Of a stretch of DNA of 28,382 nucleotides, positions 15,036 through 22,487 are shown piece by piece. The stretch is from Microcaldota archaeon (GTDB lineage Archaea > Micrarchaeota > Micrarchaeia > Micrarchaeales > CABMGC01). How positions within the stretch are numbered: the stretch's first letter is position 1; each line of letters begins with the position of its first letter. The notes under the pieces are model-generated. The model made no database searches and was not told the DNA's origin. It was given only the letters and a program-made list of their open reading frames with translations. Location of the stretch: assembly GCA_021792235.1 (NCBI GenBank), contig JAJYVC010000006.1, positions 1-28,382 on the forward strand. Direction: 5' to 3'. Position numbers and translations under genes: made by a program.

Positions 15036-15068
15036 CATATCCCCCCGTAGATTCTATTAGGCGATCAA

Positions 15069-16112
15069 ATGTCAGAATTCGGAAACGATTTGGGTAGAAG
15101 CGAGGAGAGCGCAAGCGGCGCTCCACAGATAAAGATAGTGACTATAGGCGTAGGCGGAGGAGGAAACAACACCGTCAACAGGCTGCTTAAGGTGGGCGTT
15201 AAGGGAACAGAGCTCGTTGCAGTCAACACTGATGTCACTCACTTCAAGATAGTAGACGACAGGATAAAGAAGATACTTATAGGAAAGAGCATGACTAGGG
15301 GCCTTGGCGCAGGCGGAGACCCGGAGGTCGGCGCAAAAGCTGCGGAGGCCGACAGGCAGCAGCTTGAAGAGGTGCTCAGCGGTGCACAGCTCGTATTTCT
15401 CTGCGCAGGAATGGGAGGAGGAACCGGAACAGGCGCGATACCAGTCATAGCGCAGATTGCAAAGGAGCAGGGCGCGATAGTCGTAGCCATGGTAACCTAT
15501 CCATTCGATCTTGAGAGAGTAAGGAAGGTCAAGGCTGAGGAGGGAATACAAAGACTCAGGAAGTTCAGCGACAGTGTGATACTGCTTGACAACAACAGGC
15601 TCGTGAAGCTTGTACCTAATCTGCCGATGAACGAGGCATTCGCAGTTGCCGATGACATACTTGCAAAGGCGATAGGAGGGCTTGTCTGGACAATAACACA
15701 GCCTAGCCTGATAAACCTCGACTTTGCAGATGTAAGGTCCATAATGGGAAGCGGAGACGTAGGATTCATCTCTGTAGGAACAGGGAAGGGCAACGACAAG
15801 GTCGGCTCTGCTGCAGAAGCAGTGCTTAAGAACAGGCTCCTTGACGTGGACTTCGAGAACGCCAAGGGCGCATTGATCCACATATCAGGAGCATCTGACC
15901 TGAGCCTCGGCGATGCGATAAAGGCCGGAGAGATAATAACCGAGAGGATGGACCCTAAGGCGAACGTGAAATGGGGTGCTAGGATTATACCAGGGTATGA
16001 GGGCCAGCTGGAGATAGTGGCAATCGTCACCGGAGTGAAGGGATCGAGCATAGTCGGCAAGTTCGCTGATGAGCCTCAGCAGATCAAGTATGGAGGCCTA
16101 GACATGATATGA
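15069..16112 (+). CDS. ftsZ: Cell division GTPase FtsZ (first of tandem pair)
   Basis: Tubulin-fold GTPase that polymerises into the division ring. It has 347 residues. IKIVTIGVGGGGNNTVNRL starts the GTPase domain at ~21, the tubulin signature GGGTGTG is at 116-122, and the NTD and PFDLERVRK loops are present. The T7-loop region NLDFADVRSIM, whose Asp completes the GTPase site of the neighbouring subunit, is also intact. The C-terminal tail after the globular domain is very short, without a long disordered linker. The second ftsZ begins 43 nt downstream, so they are probably one transcript. Whether this is FtsZ1 or FtsZ2 in the euryarchaeal sense needs a tree. Confidence 0.97.
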   Translation: MSEFGNDLGRSEESASGAPQIKIVTIGVGGGGNNTVNRLLKVGVKGTELVAVNTDVTHFKIVDDRIKKILIGKSMTRGLGAGGDPEVGAKAAEADRQQLEEVLSGAQLVFLCAGMGGGTGTGAIPVIAQIAKEQGAIVVAMVTYPFDLERVRKVKAEEGIQRLRKFSDSVILLDNNRLVKLVPNLPMNEAFAVADDILAKAIGGLVWTITQPSLINLDFADVRSIMGSGDVGFISVGTGKGNDKVGSAAEAVLKNRLLDVDFENAKGALIHISGASDLSLGDAIKAGEIITERMDPKANVKWGARIIPGYEGQLEIVAIVTGVKGSSIVGKFADEPQQIKYGGLDMI

Positions 16113-16155
16113 GGGCTATGCCTTCATATCCTGTTTTAATATTTGGTGACCAAGT

Positions 16156-17175
16156 ATGACAAACGAATTTGACTATGACTCGTTCACTCCGAGAATAGCC
16201 GTAGTGGGTGTGGGAGGACAGGGAAGCAACCTGGTTAACAGGCTCTTCAACTACGGGATAAAGAGCGCTGACACTATTGCGGTAAACACCGACATAGGGC
16301 ATCTCAACATGATAAAGTCCAACAAGAAGCTGCTCATAGGAAGGGAGATAACCAATGGTCTTGGTGCTGGAGGATTCCCTGAGGTTGCTGCAAAATGCGC
16401 AGACGTAAGCAGGGCAGACCTTGAGAGAGTTCTTGAGGGCTATAACCTCGTGTTCGTGGCCGCAGGAATGGGAGGAGGAACAGGAACAGGCGCAGCACCG
16501 ATAGTGGCCAGGGTTGCAAGGGAGCTTGGTTCCGTTGTAGTGGCCACAGTTACCTATCCATTCTCGCTTGAGAGGAGCAGGAGGTTCAAGGCTGATTGGG
16601 GCCTCGAACAGCTTAACAAGGAGGCGGACAGCACCATAGTGATAGAGAATGACAAGCTGCTTTCATACGTGCCTAACCTTCCAATAGAGCGTGCCTTTGA
16701 GGTTGTCGATAATGTCACTGGAAATGCGGTAAAGGGAATAGCTGACTGCATAACCCTTCCAAGCCTGATAAACCTGGACTTTGCTGACCTCAAGAATGTT
16801 GTAAGGAACACGGGTACAGCAGTAATCAGCTTAGGATATGGAAGAGGCACCGACAGAGTGGAGCAGGCAGTGAAATCTACAAGGTCGCACCCATTGCTTT
16901 CAGTTGACTATGAAGGCGCGAAGGGAGGGCTGATCCAGGTGGTCGGTGGCACAAGCCTGACCATAAGCGAGGCAACGCAGATAGGAGAGGGAGTCACAGA
17001 GGGTCTTGCAGGAAACGCCAACGTGATATTCGGCGCAAGAATGGTGCCTGAACTAAGAGACGAGATCCGCGTCATGTCCGTAGTGACAGGAGTCAAGGCG
17101 AAGTTCGGCGAGAAGCGCGATGAGCAGGAGAAGGCTACAGCCCTCAACATAGAGAGCATAGGCAAGCTCTACTGA
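16156..17175 (+). CDS. ftsZ: Cell division GTPase FtsZ (second of tandem pair)
   Basis: A second complete FtsZ of 339 residues with the same hallmarks: RIAVVGVGGQGSNLVNRLF from ~13, signature GGGTGTG at 106-112, PFSLERSRRFKADWG, and the catalytic T7 loop NLDFADLKNVV. It is clearly diverged from its neighbour, for example GGQGSN against GGGGNN in the first loop and in its own C-terminal tail ending NIESIGKLY. It is therefore a functional paralog and not a recent copy. A GGTGA Shine-Dalgarno lies about 7 nt upstream of the ATG. A strong hairpin follows the stop. SepF, the FtsZ membrane anchor in archaea, is encoded 4.6 kb downstream on the other strand. Confidence 0.97.
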   Translation: MTNEFDYDSFTPRIAVVGVGGQGSNLVNRLFNYGIKSADTIAVNTDIGHLNMIKSNKKLLIGREITNGLGAGGFPEVAAKCADVSRADLERVLEGYNLVFVAAGMGGGTGTGAAPIVARVARELGSVVVATVTYPFSLERSRRFKADWGLEQLNKEADSTIVIENDKLLSYVPNLPIERAFEVVDNVTGNAVKGIADCITLPSLINLDFADLKNVVRNTGTAVISLGYGRGTDRVEQAVKSTRSHPLLSVDYEGAKGGLIQVVGGTSLTISEATQIGEGVTEGLAGNANVIFGARMVPELRDEIRVMSVVTGVKAKFGEKRDEQEKATALNIESIGKLY

Positions 17176-17186
17176 TTTTGCATTAT

Positions 17187-17215
17187 GGGGCGTGTTGCGC
17201 CCCTTCATTCCTTTT
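17187..17215 (+). terminator. GC-rich hairpin and T-rich tract after the ftsZ pair
   Basis: A perfect 6-bp stem ggggcg/cgcccc with a 5-nt loop occupies 17187-17203, 12 nt after the ftsZ stop, followed by ttcattccttttt. It would also lie inside an N-terminally extended version of the next gene, which argues for a later start there. Confidence 0.5.
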
Positions 17216-17249
17216 TAGGAAACCAATGTTACTTGAGGCATGTAAGCGC

Positions 17250-17906
17250 ATGAAGCTATTGATAATATCCGATCTGCATTATCCTTTAGGAAGCATGGAC
17301 GAGGCAAAACGGATAATAAGGAAGGAGAGGCCGGACCATGTGGCGTTTCTCGGAGATAACATAGACACGTCTTCTGGAGCCAGTGCACTGTCATTGTACA
17401 GTAAATTCGTTGGGGAGATATCCGCATCATTCCCGCTGCGCAGGACCATTATGCTTCTGGGAGATGGGGACTACCTCTTCCAGGCAGATAGGAAAAAGAT
17501 ACTGAACTACGCAAACTCGCTCAAGACAATGAACAGGAACCATGTGGTGTACAGGAAGGGCAACATGGTCTTCTTCCACGGCAACGTGGAGAGGTACAGG
17601 AACCTTGAGCGGCTAGGAAAGCATGTTGTTACACTATCAGTGTCATTCGGCATGCACAGCGTCATGCCGACTCTCGTCGGCTCATATGCAAGAATTGTAC
17701 TCGGCGCGAAGTGGCATGATTTTCTCTTCCTCGGGCATCTCCACTTCCTGGGAAAGTCCAGAATCAGCAGGACGACATTCTGCGGAACCCTCAACAGGCG
17801 CGCAAGATACTTCGGCAAAAGATCCCTCGGATATGTAGTAGTCGATCACGAGGACTTCACCGTAAGGTCAATGGAGGACATAAAGACCGTCGGCGCAGGC
17901 AGGTGA
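17250..17906 (+). CDS. Calcineurin-like metallophosphoesterase
   Basis: A 218-residue protein starting MKLLIISDLHYPLG, the first metal motif D-x-H (Asp 8, His 10). Further motifs are GDNID (Asp 36, Asn 37), GDGD at 71-74 where the family usually has GNHD, FFHGN with His 110, and the C-terminal GHLH (His 163, 165). All metal ligands are therefore present except that the GNH(D/E) motif is altered to GDGD. The substrate is unknown; small archaeal members hydrolyse phosphodiesters or nucleotides. The frame is open back to 17178, but ATG 17250 is the natural start of the domain and a hairpin lies in the extension; ATG 17226 is a possible alternative. Confidence 0.8.
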   Translation: MKLLIISDLHYPLGSMDEAKRIIRKERPDHVAFLGDNIDTSSGASALSLYSKFVGEISASFPLRRTIMLLGDGDYLFQADRKKILNYANSLKTMNRNHVVYRKGNMVFFHGNVERYRNLERLGKHVVTLSVSFGMHSVMPTLVGSYARIVLGAKWHDFLFLGHLHFLGKSRISRTTFCGTLNRRARYFGKRSLGYVVVDHEDFTVRSMEDIKTVGAGR

Positions 17907-17936
17907 TGCCATGATATATATTGTCATATTGCAATA

Positions 17937-19127
17937 ATGCAAACGTACGTTATGGCCGGCAATTCAACGAAGACACTTGAATCTGGTCTGAGCGTCCTGA
18001 GAAGGCCAGAGGGATATCTTGCAGCAGGGTATCCAAGGTTCATGGGTCTTTTTGCAAGGGACGCACTCATATCATCAATGGAACTCATGCATTACGATCC
18101 GTCCGTAGCAAGAGGAACCCTGCTTGAGCTTGCAAGGCTACAGGGCCGGAGGTTCGTCAAGTCAACAAATGAGGAGCCAGGCAAGATAATACACGAGTAC
18201 AATGATCCGGCATACATATCCAGGGAATGGTTCTGGATCTTCAGGCGCTACCGGCCTTGGCTGAAGCTCGGCGTGCCTTCTTATTATTCTGTAGACAGCA
18301 CTCCTCTTTTCATAATCACCGCATCAGAATATTACAGACACCACAATGACCCTAAGTTCATCAGGGGTATATGGGGCAACATAGATCGCGCATCATCGTG
18401 GATTGCAGAGCACGTGATGAAGGGGGGTCTTCTCAGCTACAAGCGGATCGACGACCGGTGCGGCCTGGCATCGCAGAGCTGGAAGGACGGGCCAAGGAAC
18501 TCATTCGAAGGGCTAAGGGGAAACGTTGCCGTTGTTGAGGCACAGGGGTATGCATATAGCGCACTTAAAGCTGCAGCAGAACTCGGTGATGAGATAGGGA
18601 TGCAGCTAAGAGTAGACACAGAATCAGCTGCTGAAGCAGTCAAGGAATCGTACAACAGCCTCTTCTGGGACCGCGGCGCGGAATCTGCTGTTGCTGTTGC
18701 TAACGGGAAGGCCATGAAGCAGATGTCAAGCAACGTAGGGCACCTTCTCTTCACAGGAATTCTTGACAGGGTGCAGGAATCGCAAGTCATCGACCATCTA
18801 TTCAGCAGATCCATGTATACAGCATACGGGATAAGGACGGAGTCCTCGGACAGCAACGGATTTGATGAGAAGTCATACCAGAATGGATCCGTATGGCCTC
18901 ATGACAACTGGCTCATAGCCAAAGGTCTTAAGAGCTCTAGGGCGCATCTCTACAGGAAGATAAGGGATGCAATAATGAAGGCATATGCAGAGAAGGGCAC
19001 AATCCCAGAATTCTACGGGGTCTCAGGAAGCGGAAAGCTTATACCTGACTGGAGGATGTCTGTGCCTCCATGCAATCCGCAGGCATGGTCATCAGGTGCA
19101 GTCATAAGCTTCATTATCGAGCGATAA
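17937..19127 (+). CDS. Glycogen-debranching-type (alpha/alpha)6 glucosidase
   Basis: A 396-residue protein resembling the catalytic domain of archaeal amylo-alpha-1,6-glucosidases (COG3408, GDE C-terminal domain). Features include GLFARDALISSMEL at ~37-50, SVDSTPLFIITASEYY at 118-133, SQSWKDGP at 179-186 (Asp 184 candidate catalytic acid), YQNGSVWPHDNWLIAKGL at 314-331, IPEFYGV with Glu 358, and PQAWSSGA at 381-388. It lacks the N-terminal domain of full-length debranching enzymes (~600 residues or more). No signal peptide is visible, so it is probably cytosolic and acts on storage or recycled alpha-glucans. The ATG at 17937 is used; ATG 17952 fits slightly better with the TATA-like atatata at 17914-17920. 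A 10-bp palindrome aacgtacgtt (17942-17951) lies at the start. Confidence 0.8.
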   Translation: MQTYVMAGNSTKTLESGLSVLRRPEGYLAAGYPRFMGLFARDALISSMELMHYDPSVARGTLLELARLQGRRFVKSTNEEPGKIIHEYNDPAYISREWFWIFRRYRPWLKLGVPSYYSVDSTPLFIITASEYYRHHNDPKFIRGIWGNIDRASSWIAEHVMKGGLLSYKRIDDRCGLASQSWKDGPRNSFEGLRGNVAVVEAQGYAYSALKAAAELGDEIGMQLRVDTESAAEAVKESYNSLFWDRGAESAVAVANGKAMKQMSSNVGHLLFTGILDRVQESQVIDHLFSRSMYTAYGIRTESSDSNGFDEKSYQNGSVWPHDNWLIAKGLKSSRAHLYRKIRDAIMKAYAEKGTIPEFYGVSGSGKLIPDWRMSVPPCNPQAWSSGAVISFIIER

Positions 19128-19201
19128 ATCCTTACCCGATGCTCTCTGCAAAACTAGTAAAGCTTTTTAAATTTGAATCTGCATGAAGTTAGCGTGGTTA
19201 G

Positions 19202-19606
19202 GTGCCAGATGACATAACATATGGGTCTATGAAGGACCTCAGGCCGGGCAAGTTCATACTTATAGATGGAGTGCCGTGCAGGGTGGTTGAGATAGATACA
19301 TCTGCTCCAGGAAAGCATGGCGCTGCGAAGATGAGGGTCACTGCAGTGGGTATATTCGACGGCTCAAAGAAGACGCTTCTGAAGCCAAGCTCAGCTGACA
19401 TAGAGGTGCCGGTTATAACCAAGAAGAAGGCCCAGGTTGTTTCAATAACAGAGAACATGGCGCAGCTGATGGACCTGGAAAGCTACGAAACTTACGAGGT
19501 TCCCATACCAGATGACCTAAAGAGCGCCGTAAAACAGGGTGCGGAGGTCGAGGTAATGGAGAGCATGAGCAAGCGCGCTATATCAAGAGTAATGGGAGGC
19601 GGATAA
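19202..19606 (+). CDS. eif5a: Translation factor aIF5A
   Basis: Archaeal IF5A, homolog of eukaryotic eIF5A and bacterial EF-P, which relieves ribosome stalling at difficult peptide bonds. It has 134 residues: an N-terminal SH3-like domain with the hypusine loop TSAPGKHGAAK (modified Lys 38) and a C-terminal OB domain ending AISRVMGGG. The start is GTG at 19202, supported by a TATA-like ttttaaat about 27-35 nt upstream and by typical family length. Deoxyhypusine synthase is not encoded here. Four nt separate it from S24e, making it the head of a translation operon. Confidence 0.95.
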   Translation: MPDDITYGSMKDLRPGKFILIDGVPCRVVEIDTSAPGKHGAAKMRVTAVGIFDGSKKTLLKPSSADIEVPVITKKKAQVVSITENMAQLMDLESYETYEVPIPDDLKSAVKQGAEVEVMESMSKRAISRVMGGG

Positions 19607-19609
19607 CGC

Positions 19610-19912
19610 ATGGAACTGAAAATAACAAGCGATAACGACAACAAGCTGCTCGGCAGGAGGGAGATAGTGGCATCCGCTACATACACTGAAAAGACGCCGA
19701 AGAGGGAGGAAGTGAAGGAAGAGCTGTGCAAGAAGCTCAGCCTCGACCCGGCACTTACTGAGGTAAGGGAAATAAGGCAGCAATACGGCCTCAGGGTCAG
19801 CGACGTAACCGCTTATGCATATGCGAACAAGGAAATAATGGACAAGCTCGTGAAGAAGAGGGGCGAGAAGGGCAAGAAGCCTGCAGCTACAAGCAGCGCG
19901 ACGGCAAAGTAA
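19610..19912 (+). CDS. rps24e: Small ribosomal subunit protein S24e
   Basis: Archaeal/eukaryotic-specific protein of the 30S subunit. The 100-residue product begins MELKITSDNDNKLLGRREIVASATYTEKTPKREEVKEELCKKL, the family N-terminus, with later IRQQYGLRVSDVTAYAYANKE matching the G-x-x-x-S-x-x-x-A-x-V-Y pattern. A lysine/alanine-rich tail follows. It sits between aIF5A and S27ae, an arrangement common for S24e-S27ae in archaea. A GGAGGCGG Shine-Dalgarno is present upstream. Confidence 0.95.
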   Translation: MELKITSDNDNKLLGRREIVASATYTEKTPKREEVKEELCKKLSLDPALTEVREIRQQYGLRVSDVTAYAYANKEIMDKLVKKRGEKGKKPAATSSATAK

Positions 19913-19922
19913 GGCGATTAAA

Positions 19923-20093
19923 ATGGCAGAAGCACCAGCAAAGAAGGAGAAGAAGGGTCCTGCATTCAAGTACACGCCAGCGGCGAAGTTCTGCCCCAAA
20001 TGCGGAGCAAGGATGGCTGCCCATGCCGACAGGTTCTCGTGCGGCAGGTGCAACTACACCGAATTCAAGGGTAACAGCTCAAAAGGTAAATGA
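19923..20093 (+). CDS. rps27ae: Small ribosomal subunit protein S27ae
   Basis: A 56-residue zinc-ribbon protein of the archaeal 30S subunit. After a Lys-rich N-terminus and FKYTPAAKF comes CPKCGARMAAHADRFSCGRCNYTEF: two CxxC pairs (residues 24/27 and 40/43) that coordinate zinc, in the arrangement typical of S27ae. There is no ubiquitin domain, unlike in eukaryotes. It starts 10 nt after S24e, and its stop is immediately followed by the ATG of the protease gene. Confidence 0.95.
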   Translation: MAEAPAKKEKKGPAFKYTPAAKFCPKCGARMAAHADRFSCGRCNYTEFKGNSSKGK

Positions 20094-21047
20094 ATGCCCC
20101 AGCCCAGAAGAAAGGGCGCGGACAATGGCCCATCATTCATAAGTGAAGCAAAGGCCGTAGAGGCATTGCTGCTTTTCATAGCAATATATGTTGTGGCTGC
20201 TGTAGTAACTGCATATGTGTCAAGCGTTTATTTTGGAAGCCAGTTCAGCATAAGCGGCATCTCTGCATCTCTTAAAGACATACTTGTCCAGATGCTGGTA
20301 GGTCCGCTCAGCTCAGTTGCTACTCCAATCAAATATGTTCCCATTGTGGTCTCGCTGCTGGCATTCGGAGCGATCTATGGGAAAAAGGCGCTGGATCTTT
20401 ACCTCGGCGCCGCGGTATATCTCCTGTTCTACATAGTGCTAGCCGTATTGTTTACATCAATAGTGGCGGCCGCATACAACGGCAGGGCTACCGGCAGCAA
20501 TTATACGTTCCTTCTGGATTTTGCAAGCCTAGTCCCACTGTCCATAGCTGCGGTTATGTACCTGTCGTTCTACAAGAAGGCCAAGACAGGGATTCTGGCA
20601 AGGGTACTTGGACTAAGCGCGAAGAGATTCTGGGGAAATGTCGCCATAGGCCTTCTGGTATTTGTAATAATACTGCTCTTTGAGCTGCTAGTTGGAATGA
20701 TAGGCGTAGCGACTGGCACCCAGATAAACACAAATGCTAATGTCGTGTTTGCCGGAGCACCAGTATGGTTCCTGCTGTTCGCAGCTTTGATAGAGCCAAT
20801 AAATGAGGAGATAATGTTCAGGGGTTTCCTCGCCCCAAGGATCGGCATAATACCCAGCGCACTGATATTCGGCATAGCCCATTACAGCTACATGTCCACT
20901 TTCGGAATAGAAATAATAGGGGCGTTCATATTCGGAATGATAGCGGGGTACGTCTTTAGGAGAACCAAGTCCATCTATCCTGGCATGGTGGCCCACATAC
21001 TCGTTAACACCGTGGCAGTGATAGGGCTCATGGCCGCTGCATCATGA
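20094..21047 (+). CDS. CPBP (CAAX/Abi) family intramembrane metalloprotease
   Basis: A polytopic membrane protein of 317 residues with about eight hydrophobic segments. The family's three catalytic motifs are intact: EExxxR in NEEIMFRGFL (Glu 238, 239, Arg 243), FxxxH in FGIAHYSY (His 263), and HxxxN in VAHILVN (His 301, Asn 305). Members cleave prenylated or other membrane-embedded substrates; the substrate here is unknown. It follows S27ae with no gap and overlaps the TrmJ-like gene by ATGA, so it appears to be part of the translation operon, an unusual setting that may reflect only genome compaction. Confidence 0.88.
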   Translation: MPQPRRKGADNGPSFISEAKAVEALLLFIAIYVVAAVVTAYVSSVYFGSQFSISGISASLKDILVQMLVGPLSSVATPIKYVPIVVSLLAFGAIYGKKALDLYLGAAVYLLFYIVLAVLFTSIVAAAYNGRATGSNYTFLLDFASLVPLSIAAVMYLSFYKKAKTGILARVLGLSAKRFWGNVAIGLLVFVIILLFELLVGMIGVATGTQINTNANVVFAGAPVWFLLFAALIEPINEEIMFRGFLAPRIGIIPSALIFGIAHYSYMSTFGIEIIGAFIFGMIAGYVFRRTKSIYPGMVAHILVNTVAVIGLMAAAS

Positions 21048-21748
21048 AGGGATGTGCCGTGGCAAAGAACTACAAGGTCATAATAGTGCAGCCGAGGTAC
21101 CAGATAAACCTCGGGTACATAGCAAGGGTCTCGAAGAACTTCGGCATAGGCAGGCTCTTTCTGGTAAATCCGAGAACGCAGATAGGGAAGAGGGCCATAA
21201 TGTTCTCCAAGCATGCCAGAGATCTGCTTGACAATGCGGTAATATGCAAGGATATAAGCTCTGCCATATCGGACTGTGATATCGTCGTAGGAACCACTGG
21301 CATACTGCACAAGGGCGCTCAGGCATCGGGCAGGGCTTACTCTGCAGATGAGGCCGTCATAAGGCTATCAAAGCTGAGGGGAAGCAAGACGATAGGGATA
21401 CTTATCGGGCGGGATGACACCGGTCTGACCAAGGATGAACTTGGACGGTGCGGAATGGTCGTGCACATACCAACAAATCCAGACTATCCTGTATTGAACA
21501 TATCGCATGCGCTTGGCATACTCCTCTACCTGCTGAACTCTAATGGCTTCAAGCCCCTGCCAAAAGAATTTCACGCAAGAAGGGCGCCAAGAAAGGAGAC
21601 CGAACACCTGTTCAGCCTATTCGATTCATTGACTGAAAATAAAAGGATAAGAAACAAGAAAACAGTGAGGAGAGTCTTCAGGAGGCTGATATTCACTTCG
21701 CAGCCTAGCGAGCAGGAAATCCATGCACTGATAACGGCGCTGAAGTAG
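21044..21748 (+). CDS. trmJ: TrmJ-like SPOUT RNA 2'-O-methyltransferase
   Basis: SPOUT/TrmH-superfamily methyltransferase of 234 residues. The N-terminal VIIVQPRYQINLGYIARVSKNFGIGRLFLVNPR, the central GILIGRDDTGLTKDEL and the C-terminal IPTNPDYPVLNISHALGILLYLL form the three knot motifs. The long helical tail resembles archaeal TrmJ, which methylates the ribose at position 32 of tRNAs. TrmJ normally reads GN(V/I)G at the first motif; here it is NLG after QI, a small variation. GTG 21059 is an alternative start, but the ATGA overlap with the protease supports 21044. It abuts the sepF stop codon without any gap. Confidence 0.88.
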   Translation: MKGCAVAKNYKVIIVQPRYQINLGYIARVSKNFGIGRLFLVNPRTQIGKRAIMFSKHARDLLDNAVICKDISSAISDCDIVVGTTGILHKGAQASGRAYSADEAVIRLSKLRGSKTIGILIGRDDTGLTKDELGRCGMVVHIPTNPDYPVLNISHALGILLYLLNSNGFKPLPKEFHARRAPRKETEHLFSLFDSLTENKRIRNKKTVRRVFRRLIFTSQPSEQEIHALITALK

Positions 21749-22114
21749 CTACTGCTTCCTCCTCTTTATTATCTTGACTTTTGCAGGTGTTATCAGTATC
21801 CTGTTGGCGTCTATCTGGCCTATGTCTCCATTGAGCTTCTCCACGTATGCCTTAAGCGAGGCAACTACGTTCTTTAGTGTAGTAGGCCTCTTGCTGAGCT
21901 CGCTTATGTCAAGGAGTATTATGTTCTTCCTTGATATCTCGTCCTGTATTGCCTTGACCTCGTCTTCGCTGGATATGGACACCGGCTTTACGTACATGTC
22001 TGCAGGCTCATGCAGAAGGTCCACGTTCTCCATCTCTACGGAATTCATGTATTCCTCTATGTTCATCTCTTTGCTTGATCCAAATGCCTGGCCAAGCTTG
22101 TCGAAAACTCCCAT
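21749..22114 (-). CDS. sepF: Cell division protein SepF
   Basis: A 121-residue archaeal SepF (DUF552), the membrane anchor for FtsZ in archaea lacking FtsA. The N-terminal MGVFDKLGQAFG is an amphipathic membrane-binding helix. A linker follows, then the globular SepF core MYVKPVSISSEDEVKAIQDEISRKNIILLDISELSKRPTTLKNVVASLKAYVEKLNGDIGQIDANRILITP. The ILLDIS strand and the GDIGQIDANRILITP end are characteristic. It is on the opposite strand from the ftsZ pair. The promoter has a TATA-like cttattaaaat near 22162-22170 and a perfect inverted repeat at 22123-22143. Confidence 0.93.
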   Translation of the reverse strand: MGVFDKLGQAFGSSKEMNIEEYMNSVEMENVDLLHEPADMYVKPVSISSEDEVKAIQDEISRKNIILLDISELSKRPTTLKNVVASLKAYVEKLNGDIGQIDANRILITPAKVKIIKRRKQ

Positions 22115-22122
22115 CTATATCA

Positions 22123-22143
22123 CTAGTCGCCTTTAACGACTAG
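22123..22143. promoter_or_regulatory. Inverted repeat at the sepF transcription start (candidate operator or 5'UTR hairpin)
   Basis: Arms ctagtcg and cgactag (7 bp, perfect) flank a 7-nt spacer cctttaa. The element ends 8 nt from the sepF ATG at 22114. From the TATA element near 22165, transcription would start near 22139, so the repeat overlaps the start site and leader. Either a dimeric repressor or an RNA hairpin shielding the start codon would fit. Confidence 0.5.
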
Positions 22144-22295
22144 ATATTCATGCGCTGCTCATTTTAATAAGGTTTTCCTTTGGTTCTTTTTATTGGAAAG
22201 CCGAATCTACGTATACAAAACCCATCACAACGCAGCCAACGCACTAAAGATGCCGTAGTACTGCGTCGTAAACCGTACGCAAACTCGAGCAGCAG

Positions 22296-22397
22296 TCAAT
22301 CTCCGCATCCGCAGAATCTGCACCTGCAGTTCTCTATATCGTGCCTGCTGCATGTGCACTGCGGGCTTCCACTAGAAACCATGGTACCAGTCACCAC
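22296..22397 (-). CDS. Small cysteine-rich protein, metallothionein-like (33 codons)
   Basis: This short frame on the minus strand has six Cys in 33 residues: QCTC, then after H-D-I-E-N, CRCRFCGCGD at the C-terminus (Cys 14, 16, 24, 26, 29, 31, with His 19). Repeated CxC and CxxC spacing is the signature of metallothioneins and other thiolate metal binders. The GTG start at 22397 follows an in-frame stop and is 24 nt downstream of a TATA box cttataata on the same strand (22417-22425), ideal for a leaderless mRNA. ATG 22382 would give 28 residues and keep all Cys. It lies between hel308 and sepF. No family is recognised. A chance frame remains possible because of its size. Confidence 0.5.
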   Translation of the reverse strand: MVTGTMVSSGSPQCTCSRHDIENCRCRFCGCGD

Positions 22398-22416
22398 TCA
22401 TATCCCAACGAATAAC

Positions 22417-22425
22417 TATTATAAG
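22417..22425 (-). promoter_or_regulatory. TATA box of the cysteine-rich small ORF
   Basis: On the minus strand cttataata, preceded by the A-rich cgacaaaat resembling a BRE, is centred 24 nt upstream of the GTG at 22397. It lies after the hel308 stop and cannot serve hel308; sepF has its own closer TATA element. Confidence 0.45.
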
Positions 22426-22487
22426 ATTTTGTCGCAATCGCTGAGCACAAATACTCTGCAAGAACAAAGCGTCCACAAGCCGCTGCA

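Larger units (their letters stand above)
22115..22487. other. 373-nt gap between sepF and hel308
   Basis: Contains the sepF promoter with its inverted repeat (22123-22170), about 120 nt in which nothing is recognised (22171-22295), the cysteine-rich small ORF (22296-22397) and its TATA box. A 103-codon plus-strand open frame across the gap is low-complexity and is not supported. Confidence 0.5.

Noticed and set aside
15072..15881. 269-codon frame antisense to ftsZ
   Set aside because: Composition (many Tyr, Cys, Ser, Leu) is typical of an antisense shadow of a well-conserved gene; no motif is visible.
17178..17249. N-terminal extension of the metallophosphoesterase
   Set aside because: It contains the GC-rich hairpin after ftsZ, and the domain starts naturally at MKLLIISDLH.
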